A DNA stretch of 64,000 bases from Harmothoe impar (lineage: Eukaryota > Annelida > Polychaeta > Phyllodocida > Polynoidae), in contig OX381706.1 of the NCBI GenBank assembly GCA_947462335.1, positions 12,872,784 through 12,936,783 of the forward strand. Reading direction: 5' to 3'. The notes below the pieces were generated by a model, which was not told the DNA's origin, did not search any database, and saw only the letters and a program-made list of their open reading frames with translations. Positions 43,611 through 56,092 of this stretch are shown piece after piece. A program made the position numbers and the translations under genes. How positions within the stretch are numbered: the first letter of the stretch is position 1; each line of letters starts with the position of its first letter.

Positions 43611-45495
43611 AGAGCAGCTATTAAGGACCCACTTGGGCCCTTCCCAGGGTTTAGGCAGAGGAGAGGCAGACATGGACTTCTAACTCAGTAAAACCAGCCG
43701 ATTGTGAAGGCTCCGGGGGAGAATAAACAAGTTGCCGTCTTAAAACAAACACTTCAAGACAGGACTTTGGCTTTTAACAAGGTAAAATGGAAGAAGCGCG
43801 TAGTTGACAAGGGCCTTGATGTGTTCTGGAAGGGAAGGAAACGCCAGCAGCGTGCAATTAAAGGCGCACATGCCACGGGCTTTGGTAAATAATGACTGCT
43901 ATGTCTGGCTATAGTGAAGTATATTTTGCTGCATTCTTGAACATGGACTGACATTGATATACAGCTGAATATATATACTGTGGTATGCTCCGATGACTAT
44001 GTACTATATGATGTATAATAGTGTAAATATTTGTGATAGTAATACATCATCTAAGGCAGCTAGAACAAATGATACTCATTACTGTAACCTACTTGTTATA
44101 GAACCAGGACTTGACCCAAACCTATTTTGTCTTCTCCCTTCTTATATTTGGGTATCACTTTTTTGGTGAAATTTTCTCACCCTCAACCAGCATAATGTCT
44201 GACCCTCTACCATGGTGACAGAGTCACCGAAGGAGTCATGCACCGTGCCCAATGTGGGAGGGGAGTAGTTTTCCGCAAAAAAATGTTTCAGTTGTAGAGG
44301 GAAATCTGTCCCCTGGTTTTGTGTCATATTCGGTCAAGCAAGGGTCCTCCCAACACCTCGTCAGCAAGCTCGCCCGAGCTTGCCACTCACTCCCTTCTTA
44401 TCCTTTAAATGAGTTTAAAATGGACAAGTATTGGCATATACGGTATTACTTTAGAGCTTATAAATATTGTCAGTCGTGCAGTGGGCTGGAAATAACTTTC
44501 ATTTCCGAACCACTGAAGATCAATAAACTGTTAGCTACTAAAATATGAAAGGAAAGATTTTCATTTTTAAAAAGCACCATATTTTTCAGCGCTTGGTGAT
44601 TTTGAGCATTGCAAATGAGAGTTTTTGCAGCCAACCATTTCAGCTCGACAGCCAGATTCATATAAACTATAAAAAGCTACCATGCAAATAGGGTTTCAGC
44701 AAGTTTTCAAAGATAATTGCTCAAAACCCTTTCGCTCAAATCCTTTAATCATCTTAATAAAACAACAGGCTGGAATTTCATTCTATAAAACGCCAGTCAA
44801 TCAAATTACTAATTGCTCGAATTTTCACAAATGGTTTCGCTTTACCACGTTTGTGTGTTCGGTGAGGTCTCCGTGAAAATAATCGAGAGGTTCCTGGTTC
44901 TATGAATCATGTTTGATCGAGCGTGAACTCTAAAACGTTACTGACATGACGCTTGTTCAACAAGATCAAGTTTTTTTGGTGAGACAAAAACGTTGCTCTT
45001 TCAAATTAAAGTACAAAATGAATATATGGAATTTCAGAATACTTAAATTTACGCTTTTACCAGTTTTACTGCATGTGTTCCTGATGACACTATTAAAAAG
45101 AGGGGGAGGGAGGGTTATGCTTCCCAGGGCCCGTCCTCGCCCCGAATTTGGACACGCAGGGTGTGGGGAGGTAAAACCCTCAATGTATTCCTCTAGAATA
45201 TGGATAAAAAAGAGAAGTCAATGGAAAATGTCAGCGCCTAACCCCCTGTTGTTAACAGATTAATGAGCACTCACCTAGGTGGTTAAACTGCTCCATTCAA
45301 ATAGAGCCCCTACGTACAGCTGCTGTTGGGGCACCACCATAGAAGGACAGTGTGCAGCTTATCAGAGTAGTGGCTGGAAGATTGATCTTCATTGGGATCC
45401 ATTGGGGGAAGGAGCAGCTCAGAATGGTATTACCTCAATTCATGAGCTGCTCAAACTTAACTCCATCAGCACAGATTAACTCCAATTTTTACATT
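43611..45495. other. No supported gene
   Basis: Unique sequence with short frames (62-105 codons) lacking known motifs. A GC-richer patch at about 45,110-45,180 (CCCGTCCTCGCCCCG) is the only compositional feature. Confidence 0.4.
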
Positions 45496-45499
45496 AAAA

Positions 45500-45740
45500 C
45501 TGTTTAAGGACAGCATGTCACTAAATGATGACATTTGTTGTCACAATGCACTAATGCAGTCCTGGCAAGTAACTCAACGGTGCTGCATTAGTGTATCATG
45601 CCAACCGTTGGGGGTGTCTCAATCCCATAGGGTCGGCATGATGCATGAAAGGAGCACGGGTGAGTTACTCGCCAGTACATGCATTCATGCATCATGTTCA
45701 CCAATCGCTTGATGCACTAAGGCTTGTCGTCCTTAAAGGG
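45500..45740. mobile_element. Family 1 MITE, near full length
   Basis: Ends CTGTTTAAGGACAGCATG and GTCGTCCTTAAAGGG followed by TTAA. Interior: ATGACATTTGTTGTCACAAT, TGCCAACCGTTGGGGG, TAGGGTCGGCATGATGCATG and GTGAGTTACTCGCC. Confidence 0.9.
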
Positions 45741-45744
45741 TTAA

Positions 45745-46620
45745 CCTCAACGTTGCTTGATGAATTATAATTTCTCTAATTGTAATGTTTTACCAGGCAA
45801 AGTATGGACATTTCTGATTTCATCTGTTCATGCAGTGAGTGGTTTTAAACCAATTCCCATTACTATGATCCTCAAATGTGATTAACCCCATCTACGCACT
45901 GCTGGGGAAATATCACGCAATAGGAATATTAAATGCAGGCAGCCATGATTTTCATAAAAGCATCATAGTAAGAGTATTACATGTTATATCTGGACCTCTT
46001 TTTCTCCATATCACTCTCTGCTTACACTAAGATGGCTTCTTCATTAATTTGCCCGGACTCTCTTTTTTTATTGGGTTTAATTTGACCCGCCTCTTTTCTT
46101 CAGGAGGCAGGCACATTTGAATCGCGTGGCAATGCCTAATTTAGTTCGTGAGACTCATTTTGTAAGCTTAACTCTGTCATTCCTGTGTAAATAGTGTCCA
46201 ATTAGATACAATGCCTATACCGGTGTATAGCTTTCTACAACTCAATATTCTGATCAAACTATGGTGAAGTAGCAATAATTTGTCATCCGATTGTTTCACT
46301 TATAGAACTCATCGAACTCTAAACGATGGGGATTGAGCCCTAAAATCAACTTGGCGACAAGGCCTTTTCCTAAAATGTACAGTTGACATGGGATCTATAC
46401 CCGGGGATCTATAGTAACAAATGGCATGAGAAATAAAAAGATAGCGACAAGGGACATGAGCATTTATCAAATTAACAGACAACATGGGGACCCCATCTAG
46501 ACCTACTAGACTGTAATACATGCTAAACATAGATCTGTGCAGGTCATTCCCCCCAATTACCAGTTAATTCGATCAAACCTGTTCATGGCAGAGGTCATGT
46601 ATGGAGAGGAGGTTAGACTG
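45745..46620. other. No recognisable feature
   Basis: Unique AT-rich sequence without a supported gene. Confidence 0.4.
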
Positions 46621-46625
46621 TTTAA

Positions 46626-46816
46626 CCCTTAAAGGATGGCATGCCGCTAAACAATGACATTTCTCGTCATGATGCATCATTGCAGCCCCGGCGAGTAAGT
46701 CGCTGGTCCTGCATTGGTCCATCACGCCGACCCTGCAGGAGTGTCTCGACCCAGGGCTGTATTCATGTATCAAGACGAACAAGGCATGGTGCATTAAGCA
46801 TGCAGTCCTCAGAGGT
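46626..46816. mobile_element. Family 1 MITE, internally deleted, TTAA on both sides
   Basis: TTAA 46,622-46,625 and 46,817-46,820. CCCTTAAAGGATGGCATG start, CAGTCCTCAGAGG end. Between GTGTCTCGACCCA and GGGCTGTATTCATG the second hairpin's left half is missing. Confidence 0.85.
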
Positions 46817-46820
46817 TTAA

Positions 46821-47008
46821 TAGGGGAGAAGACGTGCTGTGTTTGTCAGGGTGGGCTCTTCGCTCTCTCTCTCCCGGGCTGGCGGAGTCAAAAGCGGAAA
46901 CGTCTGTCAAGCTGAAAGGGCGGGGGCTGGTGGAACAGCTGCCTCCAAAACTACAGCGCTTTTACTTCCTGTTCCCCTGCACACACAAGTCTGCTCTAGG
47001 TTCTTAAG
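46821..47008. promoter_or_regulatory. GC-rich patch between two MITEs
   Basis: AAAGGGCGGGGGCTGG near 46,916 holds an Sp1-like GC box, and CCCGGGCTGGCGGAG is nearby. Only a composition-based candidate. Confidence 0.2.
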
Positions 47009-47012
47009 TTAA

Positions 47013-47237
47013 CCCTTTAAGGGCAGCATGTTGCTTAAAGGTGACATGTATTCATTATGATGCACCGATGGAGACCTGGAGGCGAGTAACTCGCCGACCC
47101 TTCGGGAGTGTATTGATCCCGTAGGGTGAGCTTGAAAGTAGCCCTGTTGAGTTACTCGCTAGGGCTGCACACATGCATCATAAGGACCAAAGGAATGATG
47201 CATTAAGGTATTAAGGCATGATACCGTCCTTAGATAG
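47013..47237. mobile_element. Family 1 MITE
   Basis: TTAA 47,009-47,012 and decayed TTCA on the right. CCCTTTAAGGGCAGCATG start; GGCGAGTAACTCGCCGACCC shows that a deletion fused hairpin 1 to the central hairpin. Confidence 0.85.
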
Positions 47238-47928
47238 TTCAAGGCGCTGCGTCCTTGGATGAGAGATGGGACTTTTATCTGTAACGTCTTAGGTTTTTAA
47301 AGGACAAGATTAACTTCTTGTCTGAGAATAACAGGAGCATGTTTTCTTTTGAGAAGCATACATGAGTTTGCTTTAAAGGGTTTCGTTTTTTATATGATAT
47401 CCTCCTGGATAATGCTTCCGTTGACAATATCCTAGCGAATTTATTTGCCAGATATTGCCTTCCTTGAATGCACATGTGTAGCTTATAACAAGCGCTAATT
47501 GGAAATGGAAGTACAGTAGGTTCATGCTTTGTTATTTCCATTTCAGTTTTCCAGGCTATTGTTTCCTCTGCATGCATTGTCGTTTTTTGTGTCATGAGTC
47601 GGTATGATGGTGCATTGAAATTGGTGATATGGCCACATCTAGGACAAACCTCCCCATCCCTATGGTGAAAGCTCCGTATGCCATGCCCCCATGGCACACA
47701 GCATTTCTGTATGCCATTGCTTATGATATCATGATGCAAACATCGTTAAAACATTATTTTGTTATAAACTTTAGATCATAAAAACCTCTAATAAATACAA
47801 AGGCCACCTAGGATGATACAGTTAAATCACTCCTCATACCCTGAACCTTGTCTTGTACTACATTTAGACTACAATCTTGTAAGACAGGACTGTTTGGTAG
47901 TCTCCTGAAGTACATTGTTAATAGTTAG
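47238..47928. other. Unassigned; 154-codon minus-strand frame
   Basis: Frame 47,275-47,739 (minus) contains one CPRCGH motif and no recognised domain. Near 47,607 GGTGCATTGAAATTGGTGAT resembles the tail of the large duplication (23,503; 49,505: CATTGAAATCAGTGATATG). Probably an old transposon fragment rather than a gene. Confidence 0.3.
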
Positions 47929-48066
47929 TGTAGGTACACAGTAGAACCGACTGTACACCTACAGCAGAATCTACTGTAGAATGGATTAACAGTAGATTTA
48001 CTGTAGATTCTACTGTTCACCTATAATCAACTGGACACCTACCGTAGAATCTACTGTACACCTACA
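47929..48066. mobile_element. Small foldback rich in CTACTGTA
   Basis: GTAGGTACACAGTAG faces CTACTGTACACCTAC. Between lie repeated TCTACTGTAGA/ACAGTAGATT motifs, so several alternative hairpins are possible. Confidence 0.75.
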
Positions 48067-48409
48067 AAAATGGCAAACAACTTTTTACGCTGTATATGCC
48101 TTGATGGGCGGGGGACATTCACATTTGTATCAGCAGTCACTATAATGATGCCCACAACATGTGCTAGGAGTTTAGTTCAGCAGCTTGTGTATAGTTGGCA
48201 TGCTGTATAAATGCTTGCCCATAAGGAAATTGAACTTATTTAAAGGAACAGTTTAAGCAGATGTTATTCAAGTAAATGCCACTGAAAGACCCTTTAATAC
48301 TATATTGAACTTTCTAGGACATTTACATGGCATTGGTGATCTCAAAGTTGCTTAAAGTGTTCCCTCAAGGCATATTGAATTTGCTTGATTGTAAATATTT
48401 ATGCTGTGG

Positions 48410-49546
48410 TAGCATTCCATTATCTGTTACACTCTGTGTGACCTCCCCAGCGTTATTTATCCATAAAGTTCCACTCGTCTGAACTCGAAAAACAGGCCGG
48501 TTGCATTGCCCAAAAAAAAGTTGACAAAAACATTTATTGTCCAGTTAGTAAAACTGATAAATTGATCAAAGCACTACTCCTCAGACTCCACCTTTCTCTT
48601 TTTTTCTTACCATAAAACCTCGCATATAAGCCTAACTCGCATATAAGCCGCACCCCGGCTTTAGGCTGATCCTATAAGCCGCACTGGCAGTCTGAATATG
48701 GTGACCTTCATACTGTATTATAATAGGAAAAACTCGCATAATATTTCTTGCAGGTATAGTTCTATAGTGTATGCATCTAGTGTTATAAGAGGGATGGGAG
48801 GGGGGCAAACCTCTGTTTGATTGATTACCCACAGACATCTACAAAGAAGGATGCCACTGGTGAGATAAATGGGCATCCTTTGTACCCATTAAAGATAGAT
48901 TACACTGGTAAGGAGCATTTATGTACAGTCCCAATGGGTGAATAGCACATATTGTTCAGTGCTAAAGTGCACAATATCAGGCATCTACATCATCTAGATT
49001 GCTATTATGTATTAGTTATAGGATGTGTACCAATCTGTACGAGAAATACAGTGCCTTATAGGCAATTTATAGGTGCCTTCACTGAATACCCCTTCAGATT
49101 GGTACTAGTCCTATAACTACTTTATGCCACCAGCTGTATACAGTATACAAGAGGTGTGAAATGCTTTGTTCTCCGTGCCCGCTGTGGTATATGTGAGCAA
49201 TATGTAGGCATTAATATCAAGAGTCATACAAAATGCTTGGTAACTTGGTTTCAGACTCCTGGGTGAGAAACATGCCGATGGATATTCGTGATGATCAGTT
49301 TCCAAGCTTTAATCAACGTCCTGAAAATGGGCCTGAAATGCACAAATCTGCTGCACTCCATTGGCTGATCTCACTTGGCTATCGGTCGATGTCAGCCAAT
49401 AAAGGCTGTGATCGACTAGTTTACCCACCAAAACCTATATCTGACCAATGTAAAAAGTGTTATCAACATATTATTTGGAGCAAGTGCAAAACGGCATAGA
49501 TCAGGCACCATGCATTGAAATCAGTGATATGTGAAAGAAAATTCAT
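48410..49546 (+). repeat. Extra copy of the duplication tail
   Basis: Matches 22,660-23,544 (A) and 63,000-63,885 (B). It is closer to B: both carry TGTATTAGTTATAGGA-type text and the TATGCCACCAGCTGTATACA segment missing from A. It ends exactly where the start of copy B begins (GAAAATTCAT then ACTACAGCACC). Confidence 0.9.
48600..48710. mobile_element. TATAAGCCGCAC-family repeat
   Basis: CCTCGCATATAAGCCTAACTC, CATATAAGCCGCACCCCGGC and TATAAGCCGCACTGGCAGTC. Keeps a segment lost from the A copy, so it is the fullest of the short copies. Confidence 0.7.
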
Positions 49547-50104
49547 ACTACAGCACCATTGGAAGCGTAATTGAAACTACTTTCCCCAGCAAGCCTTGGT
49601 CCCAGCAATGATGCTCAGTAACTGAGGTCGAGAGTGCACCAGCTTGAAGTGTGTGCTACTAACATGGCAGTAGATTAAGAAGAATTGATTAAATTTAAGA
49701 GGGAAGACCTGATGGTCCAAACATTAAATTAACAAGATTAAATAATTTCCATTAGGAGGATTCAAGCCTCTGGGCTTATCTGATTGTTCAGATTGTCTCT
49801 GATTCGGAAATCAGGGATGACTTCACCTCATGTAATCTGCGCCAAGTGATGAAGTTAACAGGCATGGCATCATTACTATATATAAATAGCAACACAACTT
49901 TGACACTGTTTCCCTCACTTTCAAGGATGAAAGTCTGCAATTCTGCAAATGAATCAAGTTAATTCATTTCATCTAAGCATGCATTATATCCAAAATTTGA
50001 GAAGGCCATTAAATCATGTTTCACAGACTTCATCAGATTTCATGCAACCGAGGATCTGCCCTGGGCTAAAGATATAACACTGGGAAAAGATCTGAGGTAG
50101 GTAA

Positions 50105-51046
50105 GCCAGATTTCCCTTCCAAAATCAGATGAGGGACCTACTTTTTTCATGCTATCAATGTACTGCTAGGGAGAGGGTCTGAGAATGTCCTATGCTGCCA
50201 TTCTGTAGGGTGACCATTCTAACTTGCCTTTATTCAGTTCCCAATTATTTCCTTTTCATCAAGACGTTGCCAAGTCTGAGTACAGTGGTGTAAACATAGG
50301 AACAGGATCACATCTCTAGTGTTCCCCTTTTACTTGGTTTTCTGACAGCGCACTGCCATGACCTTCTGGGATGGTGGGCTATGACATAAACCATACAAGT
50401 ATGATAGTTGCACAATGCTATTGGATTTAAAAAGGAGAAGAATAGTGCACTTCTCCTTCTGTCTGCTTAGTGAATGATAGCAGTCCCGGTGAGTAACTTG
50501 CATTTGATGCATGCATGCATCATTCCAATCACATGAAAAAGTAGACTGTGGGGTGTATCTCTAGAGATAAATAGACAAGTAGGCTGAGTGGGATGCGCCC
50601 CAGCCCCACCGAGGGGGGAACGGTACCTAAAAACCTCTGGCCATGGGCCTTTGCCTTTATTTCATGGTTTTTATTCTTCGAAATATGTTTAATTGCATAT
50701 AAATGGCCATAAGAATTTGAACAAATGATGATGTCATAGGCCATGTGATACAGGAGGACCGTATCCCATGGGGGGCATGGGATACGGGATTTCTAGTACT
50801 TAAGCATAGTGGTCATCGTATCCACCATGAAATAAGAGCCGAGCCTCCACCAGGGAGCCAGTGATACTTAAGGGAGAACCTCCCGTTGCTGGTGAAATCT
50901 CCCCTGTAGGCTATTATAACAGTAGTGGAAAGTTCCCGGATTTTCCAAGCCTGTTGACAGCCTCACATTGGTACATCATGATGACAAATGGACATGATCC
51001 ATGCAGCATCATGGCACCCATGAACAGTTAAAAGCTGCTATTGTCA
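50105..51046. repeat. Segment of B missing from A; part matches 4.5-4.85 kb
   Basis: 50,120-50,450 aligns to 4,505-4,850. From 50,470 to 51,030 there is family 1 debris (CCCGGTGAGTAACTTGC, GCATGCATGCATCATTCC, GGTACATCATGATGACAAATG). Between is GATACGG/CCGTATCCCATGGGG palindromic text near 50,758-50,790 (CGTATCCCATGGGGGGCATGGGATACGG), a short perfect-arm hairpin. Confidence 0.6.
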
Positions 51047-51199
51047 CGAGTACATACAGACTTGCTTGAGAAGACATGTTTACACTGAAAAATTGTATGT
51101 TGAAGAGGTTAGTCAGCATCTCTATCCTAGGTTAGGTATAGGGATATCTATCACACATTTATCAAAATGATAGACTGATATATTCAAAAACAAAATGTG

Positions 51200-51376
51200 A
51201 TTGACGCCTTAGTGAAATAGACTCAGATGACTTGGGTAGTTTTGATTTGACTGACAGTATTCACTAACTGTGGTTGGGCAGATGTGGGGTGCCATTAAAT
51301 GACCTACTAGGTAAATCACTGCTGTCTGAGTCACTATCTGAGTAATCTCCAGAGAATAAAGAATAACAGTGTACAT
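51200..51376. mobile_element. hAT-like MITE fragment
   Basis: TGACTGACAGTATTCACTAAC, GGCAGATGTGGGGTGCC-like and CTAGGTAAATCACTGCTGTC, ending AATAACAGTGTAC; diverged. Confidence 0.45.
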
Positions 51377-52084
51377 GTGTGTCCATAAATCATTGCACAC
51401 TGCATAATAAACTCATCATTTCTTGCTTATGCTTTGTATGTGTCAGCTGCAGATGCCATTTAGAAAATGATAGTGATACTGTTAGCATCTACACACAACA
51501 CTCCCCCACCCTAAAAATACGTTACCACCTAAATCGACCCAAAACCAAGATATGAAATAAACCCAATATAGACTTCCATTTGCCGCTTCCTCATCAACTG
51601 ACAGGCACTTTATCATAGGAAAGCCATTTGTTATGAAATCTAGATGAAATACTGAATGGAGGGCTCTCTGGAAGACCCATGAATTCAGTGTGAGAGCATA
51701 TGTGTTTTGATTGTTTATAATGCACCCTTTGCAGGTTTATATTTATGATGGCTTGCAGTTATATATTTTACACCCTATTATTAACATATTTACTGATTTA
51801 AAGAGAAATAACTGACTTGATAATCCTCATATAGACTTACAGGCACTTGGTATATGGAAACATAATGACAATAAAAAATCACCCAGAATTAGCTGGTAAT
51901 GTATATCTATTGTCAGCATGCATCTGGTGTGCAGGTATCTTAGACTATAAGCTAAAGGTTTTTCCTTAGGACAATATGATGTGCACTCGCTGAGCACTAT
52001 GTCCTTGTAAGATGTGGACACTGCTTCAGCCAAAATACTGAGTCAGAGTATTAACACGGCAGAGTAACTCCCCATCTAATTATG

Positions 52085-52560
52085 TAAGTGACCTAGGGAT
52101 AGCCTATACCCCTTTATGTATACACTTGTCACATTTAGGAACTGATTCAGGCAAGCACTAATAGTATATGTAACACAGAGAAACAGCCCTCTCATCTAAT
52201 TACTCTGGGAATACATCAGAAACAACAACAAGACTGACCTTCACACTGAGGCATTCTTAATACTACTCTGACCATGCCCCCTTGTCATTGGGCACTAACC
52301 TAGCTAACCCTGCAGTGGAAAGTCCTAGCTCATGGGAGGTCTACCACAGGGATCTACTCTGGCCTCTGACCTTTCACCCCCAAGACCCACCTTGGGAAGG
52401 TCGGTCCAGCAGCCTTGGCCAGGCAAACAGAGGGAATTCAATCTTATGGTCGTCCTCCCCTGATAAACTCTCAGCGATAATCAGATCAGCGCCTCCATGT
52501 AGAATGGGCAGTCTGTAGACACGTGTACAGATGAGGGAAGAGCACCGGCCACAAGATCCA
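52085..52560 (+). repeat. Paralogous 0.48-kb block, copy 3 of 3
   Basis: Closer to 7,300-7,775 than to 11,258-11,560, including TAGACACGTGTACAGATGAG and CCGGCCACAAGATCCAC. It ends at the MITE insertion point. Confidence 0.85.
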
Positions 52561-52565
52561 CATAC

Positions 52566-52795
52566 TCCTTTAAGGACAGCATGATGCACTAATGCACTAT
52601 GGCCTTTGTCGTTATGATGCATGAATGCAGCCCTGGCGAGTAACTTACCAGAACATTCAAGCATCATGACGACCTTATAGGGCTCAGACACTCCTGAAGG
52701 GTCGACATGATGCAGCACCGGAGTTACTCACCGGGGCTGCATTAGTGTATCATGACGACAAATGTCTACTTTTAGTGACGTCCATCCTTAAAGAG
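52566..52795. mobile_element. Family 1 MITE specific to copy B
   Basis: The empty sites at 7.77 kb (CCAC-TAAA-ACATCC) and 11.58 kb define the insertion. In B the sequence is CCAC-ATAC-element-TTAA-ACATCC, i.e. a 4-bp target. Ends TCCTTTAAGGACAGC and GTCCATCCTTAAAGAG. Contains GGCGAGTAACTTACCAG and TTAGTGTATCATGACGAC. Confidence 0.9.
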
Positions 52796-54729
52796 TTAAA
52801 CATCCATGTGCTCGACCTTCCAGAACTTACTGAGTTCTCCACTCCTTCAGGCCTGAGGCATGTTAATGCAACCCAGGAGTGAGTGAGGGTCGAAGGTTAT
52901 CGACTTTCTGAAACTGGGCCATCTCACCTGGAGGAGGATCTGTTGGATGGTTTGCAGTATGGGGTAGCTTCCTGACTTTGGTTGATCAATTATTGCAATG
53001 AGATGAGGCAATAAGTCAAATCTGCATTGTATTGCATTGTAAACATCGAATTCAGAAATGTTGTATACATAGTTGGAAAGCAAGGTCCTCTGTATCATGA
53101 ATATATTGATTCAGTTTTGAAATCCAATGTCATGATCTGTGAATAAACACATGCATATTGCGGTTCTGCCCTCTTATCTGTCGACATGATATATATGAAT
53201 GTCCCTAGCCAATGGTAAATTGATGCAGCATGCTGACCCTATGGATACAGCATTACAGGATATCATACCCTGCTAAACAAGTTGAAAATATGTAGGCCGC
53301 ACATGTTGCAACAAGCATGGTGGTACGTTTTAAAGCCCCTCACAAAGCCATTAAATTCTGTGCCAAAAACTGTGTAATTAGCATAGCACATTGATTGGAA
53401 GAGAATATTAGAACTGGTACTTTTACTTTTACTTTCACATTAGGCAGAAGTAGTTGAAAAGTGTATGGCTTCATGCTGATGAATGTATACTAGTCCAACC
53501 TTCCTTATTATACCTGTGTGATGATGAAGAGAGATGTGATTGTGTCATTTGGGAGGTGCACAGGGGTATATTCTGCACCATGCTTTGATACTGATGAAAT
53601 ATATACTGCGTTAAAGAGAGAATCTATTGGACCAGCGCAAACTAGCAAATAAAGCTTCCTAACAAGGATAATCGGTGACAAAGCTCTCATCGTTGATGTG
53701 TTAGTATCTAGTATGTCAGTATATACTGTGACAATAAGGCACACATCTTTTTACATCAAACATCTATAAACTGTGATTAGTTGCGCAGGAGCAACATGGT
53801 CTATGCAAACACTGTCTGGGGAATGAGACCAGACACTATTGTCCAAGATCATTTCAGCAATACAAATCACTTGTAATACATGATATGTGTGGCCATTAGG
53901 CTCTGGAAACTGTTATTCATAGCAGCAGAGTCTAACCTTTGTCTGGGATCCCCTAGCTCCTAGTATCATGTTAATGCTGATATGATTTGCGATGTAGTAT
54001 AATTTTTCGCCAAATGGGATGGGTGCAGAGGGGTGGCTCAAGAGGATGGGCTCTCTCTAATAATTTATATGTACAGCAATGAGACATTGATGGTGTTGAT
54101 CATGTGCGATTCATGTCAACTATTCTCCCAATCATCTGCCAGTCACTGGATTAAAAAGCTGAATGCCACATAATTATGGTATTTAGGAAAATGGAGTGCA
54201 GCTGACAGATTCCCATCAGCTGTTTTGATAACTACATAATGATGTATTATGTTTAGCTATAGTTGGGAGAATAAAAATACACAGACAAGAACAATACCCC
54301 TTCACATGTACTTTGCCCAGTGTGATGATTGTGTCAATTAGACAATATTGTCTTATTTAGATCCAAGTTTCTGTATTTGTGACCATTTTCCGCTAGCTCT
54401 TTGAAAGCCTATGCTTAACTGTAGCTCACTGCCACACTATGGATTTAACTTATGCCAGGCTTCTTGTAGATATCATGTACTATGAACTAGCACAGTGAGT
54501 GTCATAGCCTCTAATGTTGTTGCTCTCAAAATGGGATTTTCATTTAGCTTCATGTCACATTTCTGTTGAAATATGATATCATAATGGATTAAAAATTTGA
54601 CATATTAATGAAAGCTCCATGTAATATGATGTAATATAAAAAGGGGGACTAGCCGTGATCTGTTTTGAGGATTTAATTTCAGGAGGTGCTAATCTCTATG
54701 AGAGGTTGCTGACTCATTTATATGTTCTA

Positions 54730-55035
54730 GACGTCTAATTACTATCAATCATACTTATTCTTATATTCTCCTGGGGGATAATATACTCCTAAGGAGAGCA
54801 TCATTTTACAGATCATCTCCAGGGAAGCCATGACTAGTTTTTAAACTGACAATCATGTTGTCAATTTTCCATAAGCTGTTTGAACTAGACATGACAGCTA
54901 ACGCCTTTTACGTCTGCAATAGCTACACGTTTACACCCCTGCTAATGGTACTCAATTAGGGAAGCTGTCAGCTCAGGAAAACGAATGACAACATATAGTG
55001 CAATCCTCAATACGGCCTTTTAATTGTCTCAAATT
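54730..55035 (+). promoter_or_regulatory. Module M copy 4
   Basis: Duplicate of copy 2. Core 54,880-54,970: ATGACAGCTAACGCC, CACGTTTACACCCCTGC and ACTCAATTAGGGAAGC then TGTCAGC. Between core motifs the spacer has more changes (CCGTTAAGACACC in A, CGTCTGCAATAGC in B) than the motifs themselves. Confidence 0.5.
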
Positions 55036-55506
55036 GATAGATAACAAGCATCAGGATAATCTATCCCTATATGAGAAAAGTATATTGTGTGGGTCAGAAA
55101 GTATACCAAGCCTAATCCAGGCCAATTGAGGTTCCCTATCTTAAAGTTAGGGTACCTCTTTGTCATGCTCGGTGTCATTGCTTCCAGCTAAATGTCCATA
55201 AGTATCTAACTTTGCAACATGATGGTTAAATTGATCAAATCACCTGGATCAGTGCAAATAGAGGGTTTGAGATCATGTGTTGTGTAACCGCAGAACTTGC
55301 AGAGCTTAATGGCCTGACTTTTTGGACATGTAGGACCCTCTTAACACATATGTGTATGATGATTGCGATTATACATAACTTAGATATATACATTTATGCT
55401 GGTACAATTGATCATAATACCCACACCCTAGCCTACACTCAGCCATACACATTATGTCATCCCGTAACCCATGTATCGTAAAGAATGATTTACTTAACCA
55501 CATGAC

Positions 55507-55707
55507 ATGTACCATACCATTGGGATAAAGCGCAATAAAGTGCCAAGGTGCTCTACAATCTGACAGGGCTCTTAATAACCCTGGCGCTTATTCAAGGTCA
55601 TATTCTTAGTGCTTAAGAAAAAAATTTGAGGCCGCCCTATACCCCCGGTGCTCATTTAAGCCAGCACTCTTTCGAAACCAGGCACTTTATTGCGATGGTA
55701 CAGTATG
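55507..55707. mobile_element. GCGCTTATT-family MITE, copy B
   Basis: Partner of 14,394-14,593: TGTACCATACCATTGGGATA and TTATTGCGATGGTACAGTA; interior GGCGCTTATTCAAGGTCAT. Confidence 0.7.
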
Positions 55708-55769
55708 TGTTCTGCAACTTTTACTTCAAGCCCTTGCTGTACCAATACCCGTATCATCAAGAATCTTAC

Positions 55770-55900
55770 ACTCTATCAGGTGGAAGTCAAGGGGTCTCAA
55801 AGTGTCAAGAACAGCATCTTTTCAAATTGGCCAGTTCACTCACAGCGGAAGCCAACCCAGCACAGACACACGTCCTGATTGGATGTCACTTGCCAGCCGC
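55770..55900 (+). promoter_or_regulatory. Block N copy 4 with paired CCAAT boxes
   Basis: ATTGG at 55,826-55,830 and 55,878-55,882, 52 bp apart, as in copies 2, 3 and 5. The family 1 MITE follows at 55,925. Confidence 0.4.
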
Positions 55901-55924
55901 TCTCCTTAGGATGCTTTCTTTTAC

Positions 55925-56092
55925 CCTTTAAGGAAGGCATAGTTCATTTAAACATCATGCCCTTGGTCGTCATGATGCATCATGCCAGCCCTACCAGGTT
56001 GAGACACTCCCAAAGGGTTGGCATGATGCACGACTACAGCATCGGTGAGTTACTCACTGCGGCTGCATTGGCCCATCATGACGACAAATGTC
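55925..56092. mobile_element. Family 1 MITE, right end missing, copy B
   Basis: CCCTTTAAGGAAGGCATAG start after TTAC. GGTCGTCATGATGCATC and GGTGAGTTACTCACTG inside. Ends within CATGACGACAAATGTCAC, joined to TATTTCAG (acceptor-like AG 56,101-56,102). Confidence 0.8.

Noticed and set aside
47275..47739. 154-codon ORF with CPRCGH
   Set aside because: A single CxxC motif is not enough for a zinc finger; no second pair with proper spacing was seen and no paralogue is available.
49117..49305. 62-codon minus-strand ORF repeated almost unchanged at 63,693-63,881
   Set aside because: High identity is explained by the recent duplication of the DNA; the codon-position pattern of the few changes shows no bias that I can see.
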